Source: Gordonia hankookensis
GTDB lineage: Bacteria; Actinomycetota; Actinomycetes; Mycobacteriales; Mycobacteriaceae
Length of the DNA stretch: 64,000 bases
Assembly (NCBI RefSeq): GCF_014673215.1
Contig: NZ_JACWMS010000006.1
Span: 1-64,000, forward strand
Direction of reading: 5' to 3'
Numbering within the stretch: position 1 is the first letter of the stretch; the number at the start of each line of letters is the position of its first letter. The notes beneath the pieces were generated by a model. The model did no database searches. It was not told where the DNA came from and saw only the letters and a list, made by a program, of their open reading frames with translations. Of the stretch, positions 35,037 to 45,320 are shown in pieces. A program made the translations under genes and the position numbers.

Positions 35037-37913
35037 ATGGCCGTGGCGGGGGAGACGGACGAGTTGTCAGCAGATGTCGACGATCGATGTCGCGCCGACT
35101 CACGCGCGCTGCTCGGCCGCACGGGCGACATCAACCGCATCTCGCAGCTCCTGACCACGATCACTGCCGGGTCGAGTGAGTCCCTCGCCGTCGTCGGGGA
35201 GCCGGGTATCGGGAAGACCGAGATCCTCGCCACCGCAGCTGGGCTCGGCGAATCCCGGGGATGCCGCGTACTGCACGCGACGGGTGTCGAGTTCGAGACG
35301 GACATCGATTTCGCAACGCTGCAGGAGCTGCTGCTCCCGGTGGTCGACAGTCCGAGGGCGACCGGTCGGGCCTGGGCGACAACTCTGCGGGGAGCTCTCG
35401 GCCTCGAGGACGGCGCGATTCCCGACATCAGGGCAGTGCTTCGAGCGACGACGCGCTCGATCGAGGAGCTCGCCGCCGATGGGCCCGTGCTGATTGTCGT
35501 GGACGACCTGCACTGGGCCGACGCAGCGAGCCGCGAGGTCCTCGACGGCCTCGCCGCAGTCGGGCCCGCCCGGGTCGGCATCCTCACGGCGACACGTGAC
35601 CGGGGACTGTCGGGCCGCCACGAGATGAGGCTCGAACCCCTCGACGACGTCGACGGGGCTGCGCTGCTCGACGCCATTGGCCCGTCGCTCGCGCCGTCGG
35701 TGCGAGCGCGCCTGCTGGCCGAGGCCCAGGGCAACCCGCTCGCACTCGTGGACCTGCCCGCGGCCATTCCGATCGAACAGCGATCGGGCACCACGTCTCT
35801 GCCGCCCCTACTTCCATTGACGCACCGGCTGCGCGACGCATTCGCCCCGCAGATCGCCGCACTGGGTGCCGATGCCCGGCTTCTGCTCCTCCTGCACGTC
35901 CTCCAACCGACCGCATCGGTCGCCGATCTCGCCGCGGCGGTCCCGGATGGATCGGCGACAGGTGCCATCGCCGATGCGACCGACGCCGGCGTGATCACCG
36001 TCTCGGGAGTCGGCCCCGACGCCCGGATCAGCCTGTGCCGACCATTGTTCGGGTCGGCGCTGCTCTCCGACTCCACGCCGCAGGAGCGTACGAACGCACA
36101 CCGCAGACTCGGCAGGCTGCTTGTCCGGACACCCCCCGAGACATCCGAGTCCCGCACAGAGCCCGAGTCCCGCACAGTGCCCGAGTCCAGTACAGCGAAC
36201 GGGGCCGGCCGATACGACGAACCCCGCGCGTCGCACCTCGAGCGTTCCGCGGAGGCCGCGGTCCGCGACGGGGACTGGACGGACGCTCTTGCTCTTTTCA
36301 CCCGCGCCGCGGGACTGACACCGACGCCGCCCGACCGTGCGCGGCGGCTCGCGCGAGCCGCTTACATCGCCGCAGGCTCCGATTCGTCGATGGCACTCGA
36401 GTTGATCGACGAGATCCGGGAGTTGGACCCCGGTTTCACCCAGTCGCTGACAGCGGCGTCCGCGGCCGCGACGCTGATCGCCAGCGGCCACGACGGCGAC
36501 ATCGACATGGCTCACCAGATTCTCGCGCGGGCGATCGACGGGTACGCCCGTCACACCGACCCGACCGACGAGGCGCTGATGGACGCGATCGGTGAGTTGC
36601 GGTGGGTCTGCTGGCTGGGTGGACGAGAAGAGCTGTGGCCGGCCTACTACCGGGCTCTCGATCGACTGACCCCGCGTCCCCCGGTCGTCGCCGACCTCGC
36701 CAGTCGCACCTCGCTCGATCCGGCCCGCACCACCGCGAGGACACTGCGCGAGGTCGATGCACTGATCCGCGGGGTGCATGCCGAGACCGACCCGGTTCAG
36801 GTCATCCAGATCGCCGAGATGGCGGTCACCTTCGACCGGCTGTCCGATTGCCTTGTCGCACTTGACCGGATCGTCGATGCAGCCGAGCACCGTGGTCCCG
36901 TGCTCCCGGCGATCTGGGCGCTGCTCATGATCGCTCGCGACGCACGCAACCGCGGTGACTGGCAGACCGGCGTCGACGCCGTCGATCGTGCACGCCGACT
37001 GGCGAACGGCGGGGATTACAACCTGCTCCTGTGGGCCGCGGACTACGAGATGGCATGGCTCGCGGCTGCGAAGGGCGATCGGGCGTCGATGATGGTGCTC
37101 ACCGATGCGATGGCGGCGTGGGCGATCCCTCGCCGCGCGACCACGGTCATCGCCTGTGTCGAGCACGTGGAGACGACGGCAGCCGCGGGGCGCGGCGACG
37201 CCGAAGGTGTGCTCGCGCATGCCACATCGATCAGTCCGATCGGCGAGTTCGCCGCGCATGCGTGGATGGCGATCTCGGTCGCTCTCGACGTCGTGGACGC
37301 CGCCGTGCGGCTGCGGCGACTCGACCTCGCCCGCGCACACGTCGATGCGATGGACCGCATCGGGTACGGCAGGCTGTCGCCGAGGATGGCAATGATTCAC
37401 CTGGTGGCCCGTGCCCTGATCGCCGATGACGAGCAGGCCCGTGAGCTCTACCGGCAGGCCCTGGCGGTCCCGGGCGCGACGACGTGGCGATTCGACCACG
37501 CCCGCGCGCTACTCATGTTCGGTGCGCACCTGCGCCGCCACCATGTGGCAGCGGCGTCGCGGCCCCTGCTGACCGAAGCGCTCGCGACGTTCGACGAACT
37601 CGGCGCCCGACCGTGGTCGGATCGGGCTCGTGCGGAACTCGAGGCGACCGCAGCCACCCGGCTGGTGATGACCGAGGCGATGTCCGGTTCCCTCACCCCG
37701 CAGGAGCGACAGATAGCGGAACTCGCGGCACAGGGCATGAGCAACAAGAAGATCGCCGAGCGTCTCGCGATCTCGCACCGCACCGTCGGAAACCATCTCC
37801 ACAAGGCCTACCGCAAGCTGGGCGTGGCCTCCCGTGGCGGCCTCCGTGACGCGTTACGCGTGACGAACGCCGGGCCCGCCGGCAGGGTCCTCGGAGCGGA
37901 GCGAATCCCGTAG
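35037..37913 (+). CDS. Large ATP-binding LuxR (LAL-type) regulator A
   Basis: A 958-residue STAND/LAL regulator. An N-terminal AAA-like domain carries Walker A GEPGIGKTE (54-62) and Walker B LIVVDDLHWAD (about 152-162). A long helical repeat region follows, then a C-terminal LuxR helix-turn-helix (LTPQERQIAELAAQGMSNKK ... TVGNHL, about 886-940). A short six-residue repeat (ESRTEP/ESRTVP/ESSTAN) interrupts the middle near 365-383. The inducer is unknown. Its 3' end overlaps the convergent regulator B by 60 bases. Confidence 0.9.
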   Translation: MAVAGETDELSADVDDRCRADSRALLGRTGDINRISQLLTTITAGSSESLAVVGEPGIGKTEILATAAGLGESRGCRVLHATGVEFETDIDFATLQELLLPVVDSPRATGRAWATTLRGALGLEDGAIPDIRAVLRATTRSIEELAADGPVLIVVDDLHWADAASREVLDGLAAVGPARVGILTATRDRGLSGRHEMRLEPLDDVDGAALLDAIGPSLAPSVRARLLAEAQGNPLALVDLPAAIPIEQRSGTTSLPPLLPLTHRLRDAFAPQIAALGADARLLLLLHVLQPTASVADLAAAVPDGSATGAIADATDAGVITVSGVGPDARISLCRPLFGSALLSDSTPQERTNAHRRLGRLLVRTPPETSESRTEPESRTVPESSTANGAGRYDEPRASHLERSAEAAVRDGDWTDALALFTRAAGLTPTPPDRARRLARAAYIAAGSDSSMALELIDEIRELDPGFTQSLTAASAAATLIASGHDGDIDMAHQILARAIDGYARHTDPTDEALMDAIGELRWVCWLGGREELWPAYYRALDRLTPRPPVVADLASRTSLDPARTTARTLREVDALIRGVHAETDPVQVIQIAEMAVTFDRLSDCLVALDRIVDAAEHRGPVLPAIWALLMIARDARNRGDWQTGVDAVDRARRLANGGDYNLLLWAADYEMAWLAAAKGDRASMMVLTDAMAAWAIPRRATTVIACVEHVETTAAAGRGDAEGVLAHATSISPIGEFAAHAWMAISVALDVVDAAVRLRRLDLARAHVDAMDRIGYGRLSPRMAMIHLVARALIADDEQARELYRQALAVPGATTWRFDHARALLMFGAHLRRHHVAAASRPLLTEALATFDELGARPWSDRARAELEATAATRLVMTEAMSGSLTPQERQIAELAAQGMSNKKIAERLAISHRTVGNHLHKAYRKLGVASRGGLRDALRVTNAGPAGRVLGAERIP

Positions 37914-40295
37914 TCCGGCACGGGAATGCACGCCGAGCGTCGCGTAGACACGAGACAGGTGCGAGCCGACGGTGCTCGGGGACATGTGCAGGACAGCGCC
38001 GATCTGGCGGTTCGACAGCCCGGTGGCGGCCAGCCCGGCGACCCGGCGACCGATCGGGGAGAGCTGGGTGATGTCGTGCAGCAGGTGATCTGTTTCGTCG
38101 GTCGCCCCGAGGCGGCGGAGTTCCTCACGCGCCTGGGCGAGCCACGGGGTGGCGCCGAGGTATCGGAACGTCACGGCCGCCGACCGGAGTGCTCGGTGCG
38201 CTTGTGTCACGGACCCCTGAGCGCGTAGGGAGCGTCCACGGCTCAGCTGGATGCGCGCGAGGTCGAACGGCCACCTGTCGGCCTCCGGCATGGCCACTGC
38301 GCGTTGGTAATACAGATCGTCATCGGAGATGATGGCCAGGGCGCCCGCGTACAGCAGGGTCCGGCGATCGGCTGCGACGCGATCGTCTGCGGGGCGTGCG
38401 GAGACGATCGCCCGCAGGGACTCGATGTCGTCGGAGGTGCCTGCGAGCATCGCTGCCTCGGCGAAATCCAATGCGGTCCTGTCGTCGAATTCGATCACCG
38501 CACCGAATTCGCCGGTGCCGGAGATCATCCGAAGGAGCCGGTACGCCCGCCGCGGCCGGCCACTGCCGAGCGCGATCACCGCCCGGCAGTGCAGGGCCCG
38601 CCAGTGCAGCGCGGCGGAGCCGCGGTCGTCGGCCCACTCCTGTAGCTGAGTGACGGCCGCCTGCGCCACCTGTTCCTCGCCTCGGTAGGCGGCGAGCAAC
38701 GCGCGCGAGTGTCGGAGCCAGGGTTCGGCATACATCCGATAGTCATGTGACTCACAGAGATCCAGAGCGCGACGGGTCACCTGTTCGACCGCCTTCCAGT
38801 TCCCGGAACTCAGACCGTCGGCGGCGAGCAACGCACCCGCATAGACGACCGAGGCGAACGGGCTGCGCTCGTCGGCCCAGAGTCGCTGCAGGGCGTTGCG
38901 CCACCAGAACCGCCGGTCCCGGCCGCGGGTGACGAAGGCGATACGTACCACCGCCGACGGATCCGTGGTGAACGCCAGATTCTCGATCAGCTGGTCGGCC
39001 TGTGCGTCGAGGTCGGCGTCGTCGAATGCGGAGTGGGACTCCAGCCTGGCGGCGAGTGCGGCCCACGGTGGGATTCGGTCGACGTCGGCCTCCACCACGG
39101 CGCGGAAGTCATGCCAGTGCTCGCGCTGATTGCCGAACCAGCACAACAGGTACAGCGCCCACAGCGCCTCCTCGAACACCCAGCGTCCGATCTCATGCCG
39201 ACGGTCGCCGATCGCCTCGACGAGTCGACGATGGACATCGTCGATTCCCTCGCTGCCGCGAAGTGCCACATACGACGTGGCGATGACGGCCTCGAGCGAG
39301 CGGTCCGACCGCGGGTCGGCGCGCAGCGCCTGATCGAGGAGGCGGCCCAGTGCGGGCAGGTCGCCGGTGACGTCGGCCGAGAGGCACGCGGCCGCGGCCA
39401 GCCGTCGCGCCCGCGCCGAGGGCTCGGTCGAGGTCTCCACCGCGCGCTCGAGTACGAAGGCGGCGGCACGGGCATCGCCGCGTCGCATCGCCCGGACGGC
39501 GACGCCGTCGAGGAGTTGAGCGACACCGCGCCGATCGCCGTCGACGGCTGTGGTGTCCATGGCTGTGGTGTCGCCGGTTGCGCGGTCGACGGACACGGCA
39601 TGGCGAGAGAGTTCGGCCGATCCCTGCTCGATGAGCATTCGCGGGTTGCCCGGGACGGTGTCGACCACGTGTGTGCGCACCGTGTCGGGCAGCATCGGCA
39701 GCCGGTCGCGCAGCAAGCGGTGCGCAGCCTCTGCGGGGAGTGGGTCGAGGTGCCACGAGTGATCGACGGAACGTTCGACGAACACGCCCTCGCCCGGAGG
39801 CGCGGCCGCCAGGATCGCCACCGGCGCCGCGCCCAGCCGGCGCGCGACGGAGGCCAGGACCTCGACGCTGGCACGGTCGATGCGATGCGCGTCGTCGAGG
39901 GTGAGGAGCAAGGGGTCGCGGTGCGCCCGCCGCCGGATGAGGTCGAGGACGGTGGCCGAGAGGACCAGTCGCGACGGCGGCGTACCGGGTACACGACCCA
40001 ATGCGACCTCCAGGAGATGGCGGCGGTGGTCGTCGAGCGCGAGGAGGGTGTCGTCGACAGCGGCGACCACGGAGTCCAATGCGGGATATGGTCCGGCCCG
40101 GCGGTCGGCGGTGACCCGTACGACGGAGACACCGGCGTCGATCGCCATCGATTCGGCCGTGCGCACGAGGCTGCTCTTGCCCGATCCGGGCTCCCCGAGG
40201 ATGAGCGCCGACCCGCGGGACCGCGCCGTGACAAAAGCGCCGAGCGCGGATACGAGCTCGGTACGTCCATGCAGCTGGCGGGCGGAATCGGCCAT
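37854..40295 (-). CDS. Large ATP-binding LuxR (LAL-type) regulator B
   Basis: An 813-residue LAL regulator with Walker A GEPGSGKSS (34-42), a Walker-B-like LLLTLDDAHRID, a helical repeat middle and a C-terminal LuxR motif (SPIGRRVAGLAATGLSNRQI ... TVGSHL). It is diverged from regulator A but has the same architecture. The last 19 residues are encoded antisense to the tail of regulator A. The TetR gene lies 76 bases upstream on the same strand. Confidence 0.9.
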   Translation of the reverse strand: MADSARQLHGRTELVSALGAFVTARSRGSALILGEPGSGKSSLVRTAESMAIDAGVSVVRVTADRRAGPYPALDSVVAAVDDTLLALDDHRRHLLEVALGRVPGTPPSRLVLSATVLDLIRRRAHRDPLLLTLDDAHRIDRASVEVLASVARRLGAAPVAILAAAPPGEGVFVERSVDHSWHLDPLPAEAAHRLLRDRLPMLPDTVRTHVVDTVPGNPRMLIEQGSAELSRHAVSVDRATGDTTAMDTTAVDGDRRGVAQLLDGVAVRAMRRGDARAAAFVLERAVETSTEPSARARRLAAAACLSADVTGDLPALGRLLDQALRADPRSDRSLEAVIATSYVALRGSEGIDDVHRRLVEAIGDRRHEIGRWVFEEALWALYLLCWFGNQREHWHDFRAVVEADVDRIPPWAALAARLESHSAFDDADLDAQADQLIENLAFTTDPSAVVRIAFVTRGRDRRFWWRNALQRLWADERSPFASVVYAGALLAADGLSSGNWKAVEQVTRRALDLCESHDYRMYAEPWLRHSRALLAAYRGEEQVAQAAVTQLQEWADDRGSAALHWRALHCRAVIALGSGRPRRAYRLLRMISGTGEFGAVIEFDDRTALDFAEAAMLAGTSDDIESLRAIVSARPADDRVAADRRTLLYAGALAIISDDDLYYQRAVAMPEADRWPFDLARIQLSRGRSLRAQGSVTQAHRALRSAAVTFRYLGATPWLAQAREELRRLGATDETDHLLHDITQLSPIGRRVAGLAATGLSNRQIGAVLHMSPSTVGSHLSRVYATLGVHSRAGLRDSLRSEDPAGGPGVRHA

Positions 40296-40371
40296 GGGCT
40301 CGCTTCGGTGAGAAGGGCTGTTGCCGCCATATTACTGCCCGGTAGGTTGCGCCTCCTCGGGGTCCCCTCTG

Positions 40372-40971
40372 CTACCGCGCCGTGGTGCCGTACGTCGCCC
40401 GGAAACGGTCGGCGAGATGGGTCAGCTCGGTCGGGAGATCGTAGAGCTCGGGTGACACGATCCACTGGTAGCTGAGACCGAACACCGCAGAACCGATGTC
40501 GTTGGTGGCGCGGGCGAGGTCGATGTCGGCGCGTACCGAACCGTCGCGAAGTCCCTTCGCCAATCCGGCGATGATCTTGGATCGACCTTGATCGATGTTG
40601 TGCCGCACACGATCTCGCAATGCCGAGCTTTCTTTGACGGCCTCGAAGGTCGCGACGAACATCGCGCGCAGGAAGTCGGGGTCCTCGGCGTAGAGCTGCT
40701 GCACGTGCGAGACATGTGCGACGGCCTGGTCGAGTCCGGTGTCCGCGGGGTCGACGTCCGGTGTGAGGCGGCGGACGTAATCGTGCTCGAAGAAGGCGTC
40801 GAGGATCGCCTCCTTGCTCCCGAAGCGCGCATGCACCATCGCCCGGCTGTATCCGGCGCGCCTGCCGATCTCTGCCGCTGTGGTGGCCTCCCAGCCCTTT
40901 TCGACGATGAGTTCCGCCGCAGCCTCGACCATCCGGCGGTTCGAGACCTCCACACGTTGCGGTTGACTCAT
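40372..40971 (-). CDS. TetR family regulator
   Basis: A 199-residue TetR regulator. The N-terminal HTH has AAAELIVEKGWEATTAAEIG and AGYSRAMVHARFGSKEAIL (about 12-55). The C-terminal ligand domain is helical. ATG 40971 follows CGAGGA; an in-frame ATG at 40995 lacks a ribosome-binding site. It is divergent from the F420-dependent oxidoreductase by about 90 bases, so that gene is the likely target. The shared region carries a TTAG...CTAA dyad. Confidence 0.88.
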   Translation of the reverse strand: MSQPQRVEVSNRRMVEAAAELIVEKGWEATTAAEIGRRAGYSRAMVHARFGSKEAILDAFFEHDYVRRLTPDVDPADTGLDQAVAHVSHVQQLYAEDPDFLRAMFVATFEAVKESSALRDRVRHNIDQGRSKIIAGLAKGLRDGSVRADIDLARATNDIGSAVFGLSYQWIVSPELYDLPTELTHLADRFRATYGTTAR

Positions 40972-41062
40972 TCCTCGGATGGGTGACGGCACCATTGCAT
41001 ATTAGACGTGCGACAACTAACTTGTGTTCAGTGTCGAGGACGGCATCGGAGGGGTGTGGGGC

Positions 41063-42112
41063 GTGAGCGATCCACGTGCACTGGACGAACTGGGCTACTA
41101 CCTGCTGGCCGGAGCCGGCGGCGAGGGGCCGGCCACCCTGATGGACGAGACCCGTGCCGGGGAGGCGCTGGGGCTGGGTACCGCATTCATCTCCGAGCGC
41201 TGGAACGTCAAGGAGGCGTCGTCACTGGTCGGTGCCGCGTGCGCGGTGAGTGAGCGCATGCAGATCGCCACGGCGGCAACCAATCACAACACCCGCCATC
41301 CATTGATCACCGCGTCCTGGGCGACGACGATGCACCGACTCTCCGGCGGGCGCTTCACTCTCGGGCTCGGTCGTGGGATCGCCGCGATGTACAAGGCGTT
41401 CGGCGTGCCCGCCGTGACCACGGCGCAGATGGAGGATTTCGCCCAGGTGATGCGGCGACTGTGGCACGGCGAGTTGATCTTCGGCCACGACGGCCCCATC
41501 GGGAAGTACGACCTGTTGTTCCTGGACCCGGACTTCGACGAGGACATCCGGCTGGCCATCGTGGCCTTCGGGCCGCAGACCCTGGCCCTCGGCGGACGCG
41601 AGTTCGACGATGTCGTCCTGCACACGTACTTCACTCCGGAAACCTTGCAGCGCAGTGTCAGGACGGTCAAGCAGGCGGCCGAGGAGGCAGGACGCGATCC
41701 GGACAGCGTGCGCGTCTGGTCCTGCTTCGCGACCGTCGGGGATCACCTGCCCGAGGAGCTGCGGATGAAGAAGACGGTGGCGCGTCTGGCCACGTATCTC
41801 CAGGGCTACGGCGACTTGTTGGTGACGACCAACGATTGGGATCCGGCCGTGTTACAGCGCTTTCGGGACGATTCGGTGGTCCAGTCGATTCCCGGTGGGA
41901 TCGATCACAAAGCGAGTGCCGACCAGATCGAGCACATCGCCACGCTCCTTCCCGACGAGTGGCTGGAGCCGTCGGCGACGGGGTCTCCGGAGCAATGCGC
42001 CGCCCGCATCCGGCAGGAGTTCGAGTACGGCGCGGATGCGCTGATCATGCACGGCGCAACCCCCGCCGAACTCGAGCCGGTGGTGACGGCCTACCGCGCG
42101 GCAGACAGATGA
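41063..42112 (+). CDS. LLM-class F420-dependent oxidoreductase (TIGR03857-like)
   Basis: A 349-residue luciferase-like TIM-barrel protein. Typical blocks are LGLGTAFISERW, ATAATNHNTRHPL, RLSGGRFTLGLGRG and GADALIMHGATP. F420 rather than FMN is inferred from genus habit and family. GTG 41063 was chosen because GGAGGGG lies upstream; GTG 41024 would give 13 more residues. It is probably controlled by the divergent TetR. The substrate is unknown. Confidence 0.85.
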   Translation: MSDPRALDELGYYLLAGAGGEGPATLMDETRAGEALGLGTAFISERWNVKEASSLVGAACAVSERMQIATAATNHNTRHPLITASWATTMHRLSGGRFTLGLGRGIAAMYKAFGVPAVTTAQMEDFAQVMRRLWHGELIFGHDGPIGKYDLLFLDPDFDEDIRLAIVAFGPQTLALGGREFDDVVLHTYFTPETLQRSVRTVKQAAEEAGRDPDSVRVWSCFATVGDHLPEELRMKKTVARLATYLQGYGDLLVTTNDWDPAVLQRFRDDSVVQSIPGGIDHKASADQIEHIATLLPDEWLEPSATGSPEQCAARIRQEFEYGADALIMHGATPAELEPVVTAYRAADR

Positions 42113-42119
42113 CCGACGG

Positions 42120-42674
42120 TCAGATGTCGTCCTCGCGCACCACGATCCGTTTCGGGTACACGCGGCGCGAGTGCGAGGGCGCGAATCCGATCTGGCCGAA
42201 GTCCACCGATTCGTCACCGCGATAGACGAGCCCGAAGGACATCGTGGTCGACGAGACGGCCATGTACCGCATCGCCGCGCGGACGAACGAGGTCCAGTGG
42301 ATCAACTCCCCTTCGGTGAGGAACCCACCCGCGACCGCCATCGGTCGATCCGGATCGGTGGCGCCGGTCGCCAGGAAGACCTCGCCCAGTCCAGCGGTGA
42401 CCTGCGATCCGACCATCGCACTCTGCAGGTACCAATGTGCGCCTGCCACGACCGAGGAGTGATGTCCGCCGTGCTGGGCGGCGCACCACGCGTAGTGGAG
42501 ATCGAGCGCATCGAGTGCCTCGTCCTCGGAGAAGAACACGTCGCGCTCGCCGATGGTGGCGGGCAATTCGTCGGCCTGCTCGGTCGGTCGGGCCAGCAAG
42601 AAGTACGCCGGCCGTGACGACGCGATGGCGTGCGCAGGCTCGCGGCGACCTTCGGCGCTGTCGTCAGTCATCAC
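42120..42674 (-). CDS. Hypothetical protein downstream of helicase
   Basis: A 184-residue soluble protein I do not recognise. It is aromatic- and His-rich in the middle (DLHYAWCAAQHGGHH), with VFFSEDEALDALDLHY and a C-terminal VYPKRIVVRED. There is no signal peptide or membrane segment. Its start overlaps the helicase stop by 8-11 bases, so it is co-translated with the helicase, but nothing visible links it to DNA metabolism. Confidence 0.7.
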   Translation of the reverse strand: MMTDDSAEGRREPAHAIASSRPAYFLLARPTEQADELPATIGERDVFFSEDEALDALDLHYAWCAAQHGGHHSSVVAGAHWYLQSAMVGSQVTAGLGEVFLATGATDPDRPMAVAGGFLTEGELIHWTSFVRAAMRYMAVSSTTMSFGLVYRGDESVDFGQIGFAPSHSRRVYPKRIVVREDDI

Positions 42675-44991
42675 TCGAGTATTGCCGACTCAGCAGTGTC
42701 AGAACCGTGATCGCGCCGTCCTTGTCGAGCGGGTCGTTGCCGTTTCCGCACTTGGGGGACTGCACACATGACGGGCATCCGCTCTCGCACCGGCAACTCG
42801 CCACGGCGTCGCGCGTCGCAGCGATCCAGGTCTCGAACGCCGCGAATCCCCGATCGGCGAAGCCCGCACCACCCATGTAGCCGTCATAGACGAAGACGGT
42901 TGGCAGTCCGGTGTCGGGGTGCTGGTTGGTCGACAACCCGCCGATGTCCCAGCGGTCGCAGGAGGCGACGAGTGGGAGCAGCCCGATCGCGGCGTGCTCG
43001 GCGGCATGCAGCGCGCCGGGAAACCGGCCGGCGGCCACTCCGGCCTCCTCCAGCGCTTCCGGTGTGAGCGTGTACATCACCGCGCGGGTACTCAGTGTCT
43101 GCGGCGGCATGTCGAGTTCCACCGCGTCGAGGACCTCGCCCGACAGCAAGGTGCGGAGGTAGCCGACCACCTGATGGGTCACGTCAACGGTCACCAGTGC
43201 GACGGTCAGCGGACCACATCTGCGGCGCGCCACGACGTCGGTGATCGTCACGTCGGTGGTCTCGCGGGCGGAGGTGGTCCAGTCGGGTTCTTCCGGATGT
43301 GCCAGGGCCAGACCGTCGGTCAGATCGAGTTCGTCGACGACGTAGGACTCACCCTGGTGGATGTGCAACGCGCCGGGGTGGACGGTCGACATGGCGCGGC
43401 CCGAGTCGACGGTGCCGAGCAACTGGGAGGTGGTGGTGTCGACGATCAGGACCTGGCCGCCGATACCTCCGCGGATGTCGATGTCGGCGTGCGGTTCGAC
43501 GCCCGGCGCCACGTACCAGCCCGCCTTGCGGCGCTTCAGCATCCCATCGGCAGCCAGCCCCGCGACCGCGTCGACGGCTCCCCATGCCTCGATCTCGCTG
43601 TCCTGCAGCGGTAGCTCGGCGGCCGCGCACAACAAATGTGGAGTGACGATGTACGGATTCGTCGGATCGGTCACCGTCGCCTCGACCGGTCGGCCCAGCA
43701 GCGCCTCCGGGTGGTGCACGAGGTAGGTGTCCAGCGGATCGTCGCGGGCGACGAGCACCACCAGCGAATCCCCCGAGGTGCGTTGTCGCCCGGCGCGTCC
43801 GGCTTGCTGCCAGAAGGAGGCGACGGTACCGGGATAGCCGCCCACGATGACCGCATCGAGTCCACTGATGTCCACGCCGAGTTCGAGCGCGTTGGTGGTG
43901 GCCACACCGATGAGGTCTCCGCCGGAGATCGCCTGCTCCAGGCGGCGGCGATCGTCGGCGAGGTATCCCGCGCGATACGCCGCAACCCGATCGACCAGTT
44001 CCGGTGCGGTCTGCGACAACAGGTGACGTGCTTGACGTGCGGTCAGCTCCACGCCGCGCCGGCTGCGCTGGAAGCAGAGTGTCCGCGCTCCCTCGACGAC
44101 GAAATCGGCCAGCAGCCGAGCGGATTCGGAGCCGGCCGAACGGCGTACCGGCGCACCGTTCTCGCCGGTCACGGCGGGCAGGAAGTCGGGCTCCCACAGC
44201 GCGACCGTGCGCTCGCCGCGAGGTGATCCGTCCTCGGTGACGGCGGTGGCCGGTTCGCCGATCAAGCGGGTCAACGCTTCTGCCGGTTCGGCCATGGTCG
44301 CGCTGGTACCGATCACCACCGGGTTTCCGCCCGCGGATCGGGCGATCCGGAGCAGACGCCGCAGGACCAAGGCCGTGTTGGAGCCGAAGACGCCCCGGTA
44401 GTGGTGACATTCGTCGATCACGATGTAGCGGAGATGGCGGAAGAAGTGCCGCCAGCGAGCGTGCCCGGAGAGGATGCCGATGTGCAGCATGTCCGGATTG
44501 GTGAAGATCCACCGCGAATGCGCGCGCGCCCACTGCCTGATCTCCACATCGGTATCGCCGTCGTAGGCGCACGGCTGCAGATGGGTGAACTCCCGATGTC
44601 CGGCGAGTAACGAACTCACCGAACGGATCTGATCCGCACCCAGCGCTTTGGTAGGCGAAAGATACAGCGCTGTCGAATTCGGATCCTTCGACAGCGTGGT
44701 CAATATGGGTAACTGGTACGCCATCGATTTACCGGAAGCGGTTCCCGTGCAGAGCGCGACATGATTTCCGTGATAAGCGAGATCGGCTGCCGACACCTGA
44801 TGTGTCCACGGTTCATCGATTCCGGAATCGATGAAGGCGGTCGTCAATTCTGGTGGAACCCACTCCGGCCACTCGGCGAAAGTAGCTGTCCGCGAGGGTA
44901 TTACCGACATGTGGGTGAGGCACGACGCCATCGCGTCGGTGCCTGCCATGCTCTGGCGGAGGAGTTCGGACCCGAATGTGAGATTCTGCAT
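42664..44991 (-). CDS. DEAD/DEAH-box helicase with C-terminal Zn domain (MrfA-like)
   Basis: A 775-residue superfamily 2 helicase (Rv3649 position). Motif I is GTASGKS (83-89), motif II is DECH, motif III is TSAT, and motif VI is QQAGRAGR. A C-terminal domain has a four-Cys cluster CRCESGCPSCVQSPKCGNGN, as in MrfA repair helicases of the DUF1998 type. Such enzymes remove mitomycin-type DNA damage in Bacillus. ATG 44991 lacks a clear ribosome-binding site; internal ATGs (44949, 44910) are alternatives. Confidence 0.9.
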   Translation of the reverse strand: MQNLTFGSELLRQSMAGTDAMASCLTHMSVIPSRTATFAEWPEWVPPELTTAFIDSGIDEPWTHQVSAADLAYHGNHVALCTGTASGKSMAYQLPILTTLSKDPNSTALYLSPTKALGADQIRSVSSLLAGHREFTHLQPCAYDGDTDVEIRQWARAHSRWIFTNPDMLHIGILSGHARWRHFFRHLRYIVIDECHHYRGVFGSNTALVLRRLLRIARSAGGNPVVIGTSATMAEPAEALTRLIGEPATAVTEDGSPRGERTVALWEPDFLPAVTGENGAPVRRSAGSESARLLADFVVEGARTLCFQRSRRGVELTARQARHLLSQTAPELVDRVAAYRAGYLADDRRRLEQAISGGDLIGVATTNALELGVDISGLDAVIVGGYPGTVASFWQQAGRAGRQRTSGDSLVVLVARDDPLDTYLVHHPEALLGRPVEATVTDPTNPYIVTPHLLCAAAELPLQDSEIEAWGAVDAVAGLAADGMLKRRKAGWYVAPGVEPHADIDIRGGIGGQVLIVDTTTSQLLGTVDSGRAMSTVHPGALHIHQGESYVVDELDLTDGLALAHPEEPDWTTSARETTDVTITDVVARRRCGPLTVALVTVDVTHQVVGYLRTLLSGEVLDAVELDMPPQTLSTRAVMYTLTPEALEEAGVAAGRFPGALHAAEHAAIGLLPLVASCDRWDIGGLSTNQHPDTGLPTVFVYDGYMGGAGFADRGFAAFETWIAATRDAVASCRCESGCPSCVQSPKCGNGNDPLDKDGAITVLTLLSRQYSSDD

Positions 44992-45320
44992 TGTTGGTGA
45001 CTCAATCGTCGACGGCGTTCGCCAACGTGGACCCTGATGTTACTGCGAGATGTCCACGCGGGCGAAAATGACCAGGTTTTTGCGCAGTTTGGTTGGGGTG
45101 ACTATCGCAGGCGGGCCGAACATGATTGACTAGTGGCGGTCGCAGCTTTCGTGAGCGCCGGACAGCCGGTTGCGCAGCGAGATCGTGTTGTGGCCGTGGT
45201 ACTGAGGCTGGTTTTCGCGGGTTCTCCGCAGGGGTCCATCGAGGTATGGCGGTCGGAACCGGCCACGACACGAGACCCATCGTGTCGCGTCTGTTGGAAT
45301 GTATGTAAAGGATTGCAGTA
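44992..45320. other. Divergent intergenic region helicase/cspA
   Basis: This 329-base region must hold the helicase promoter and the cspA promoter plus a long cspA leader. I see no clear -35/-10 pair and no gene. Short predicted frames here do not look like proteins. A structured cold-shock leader is possible but not demonstrated. Confidence 0.5.
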
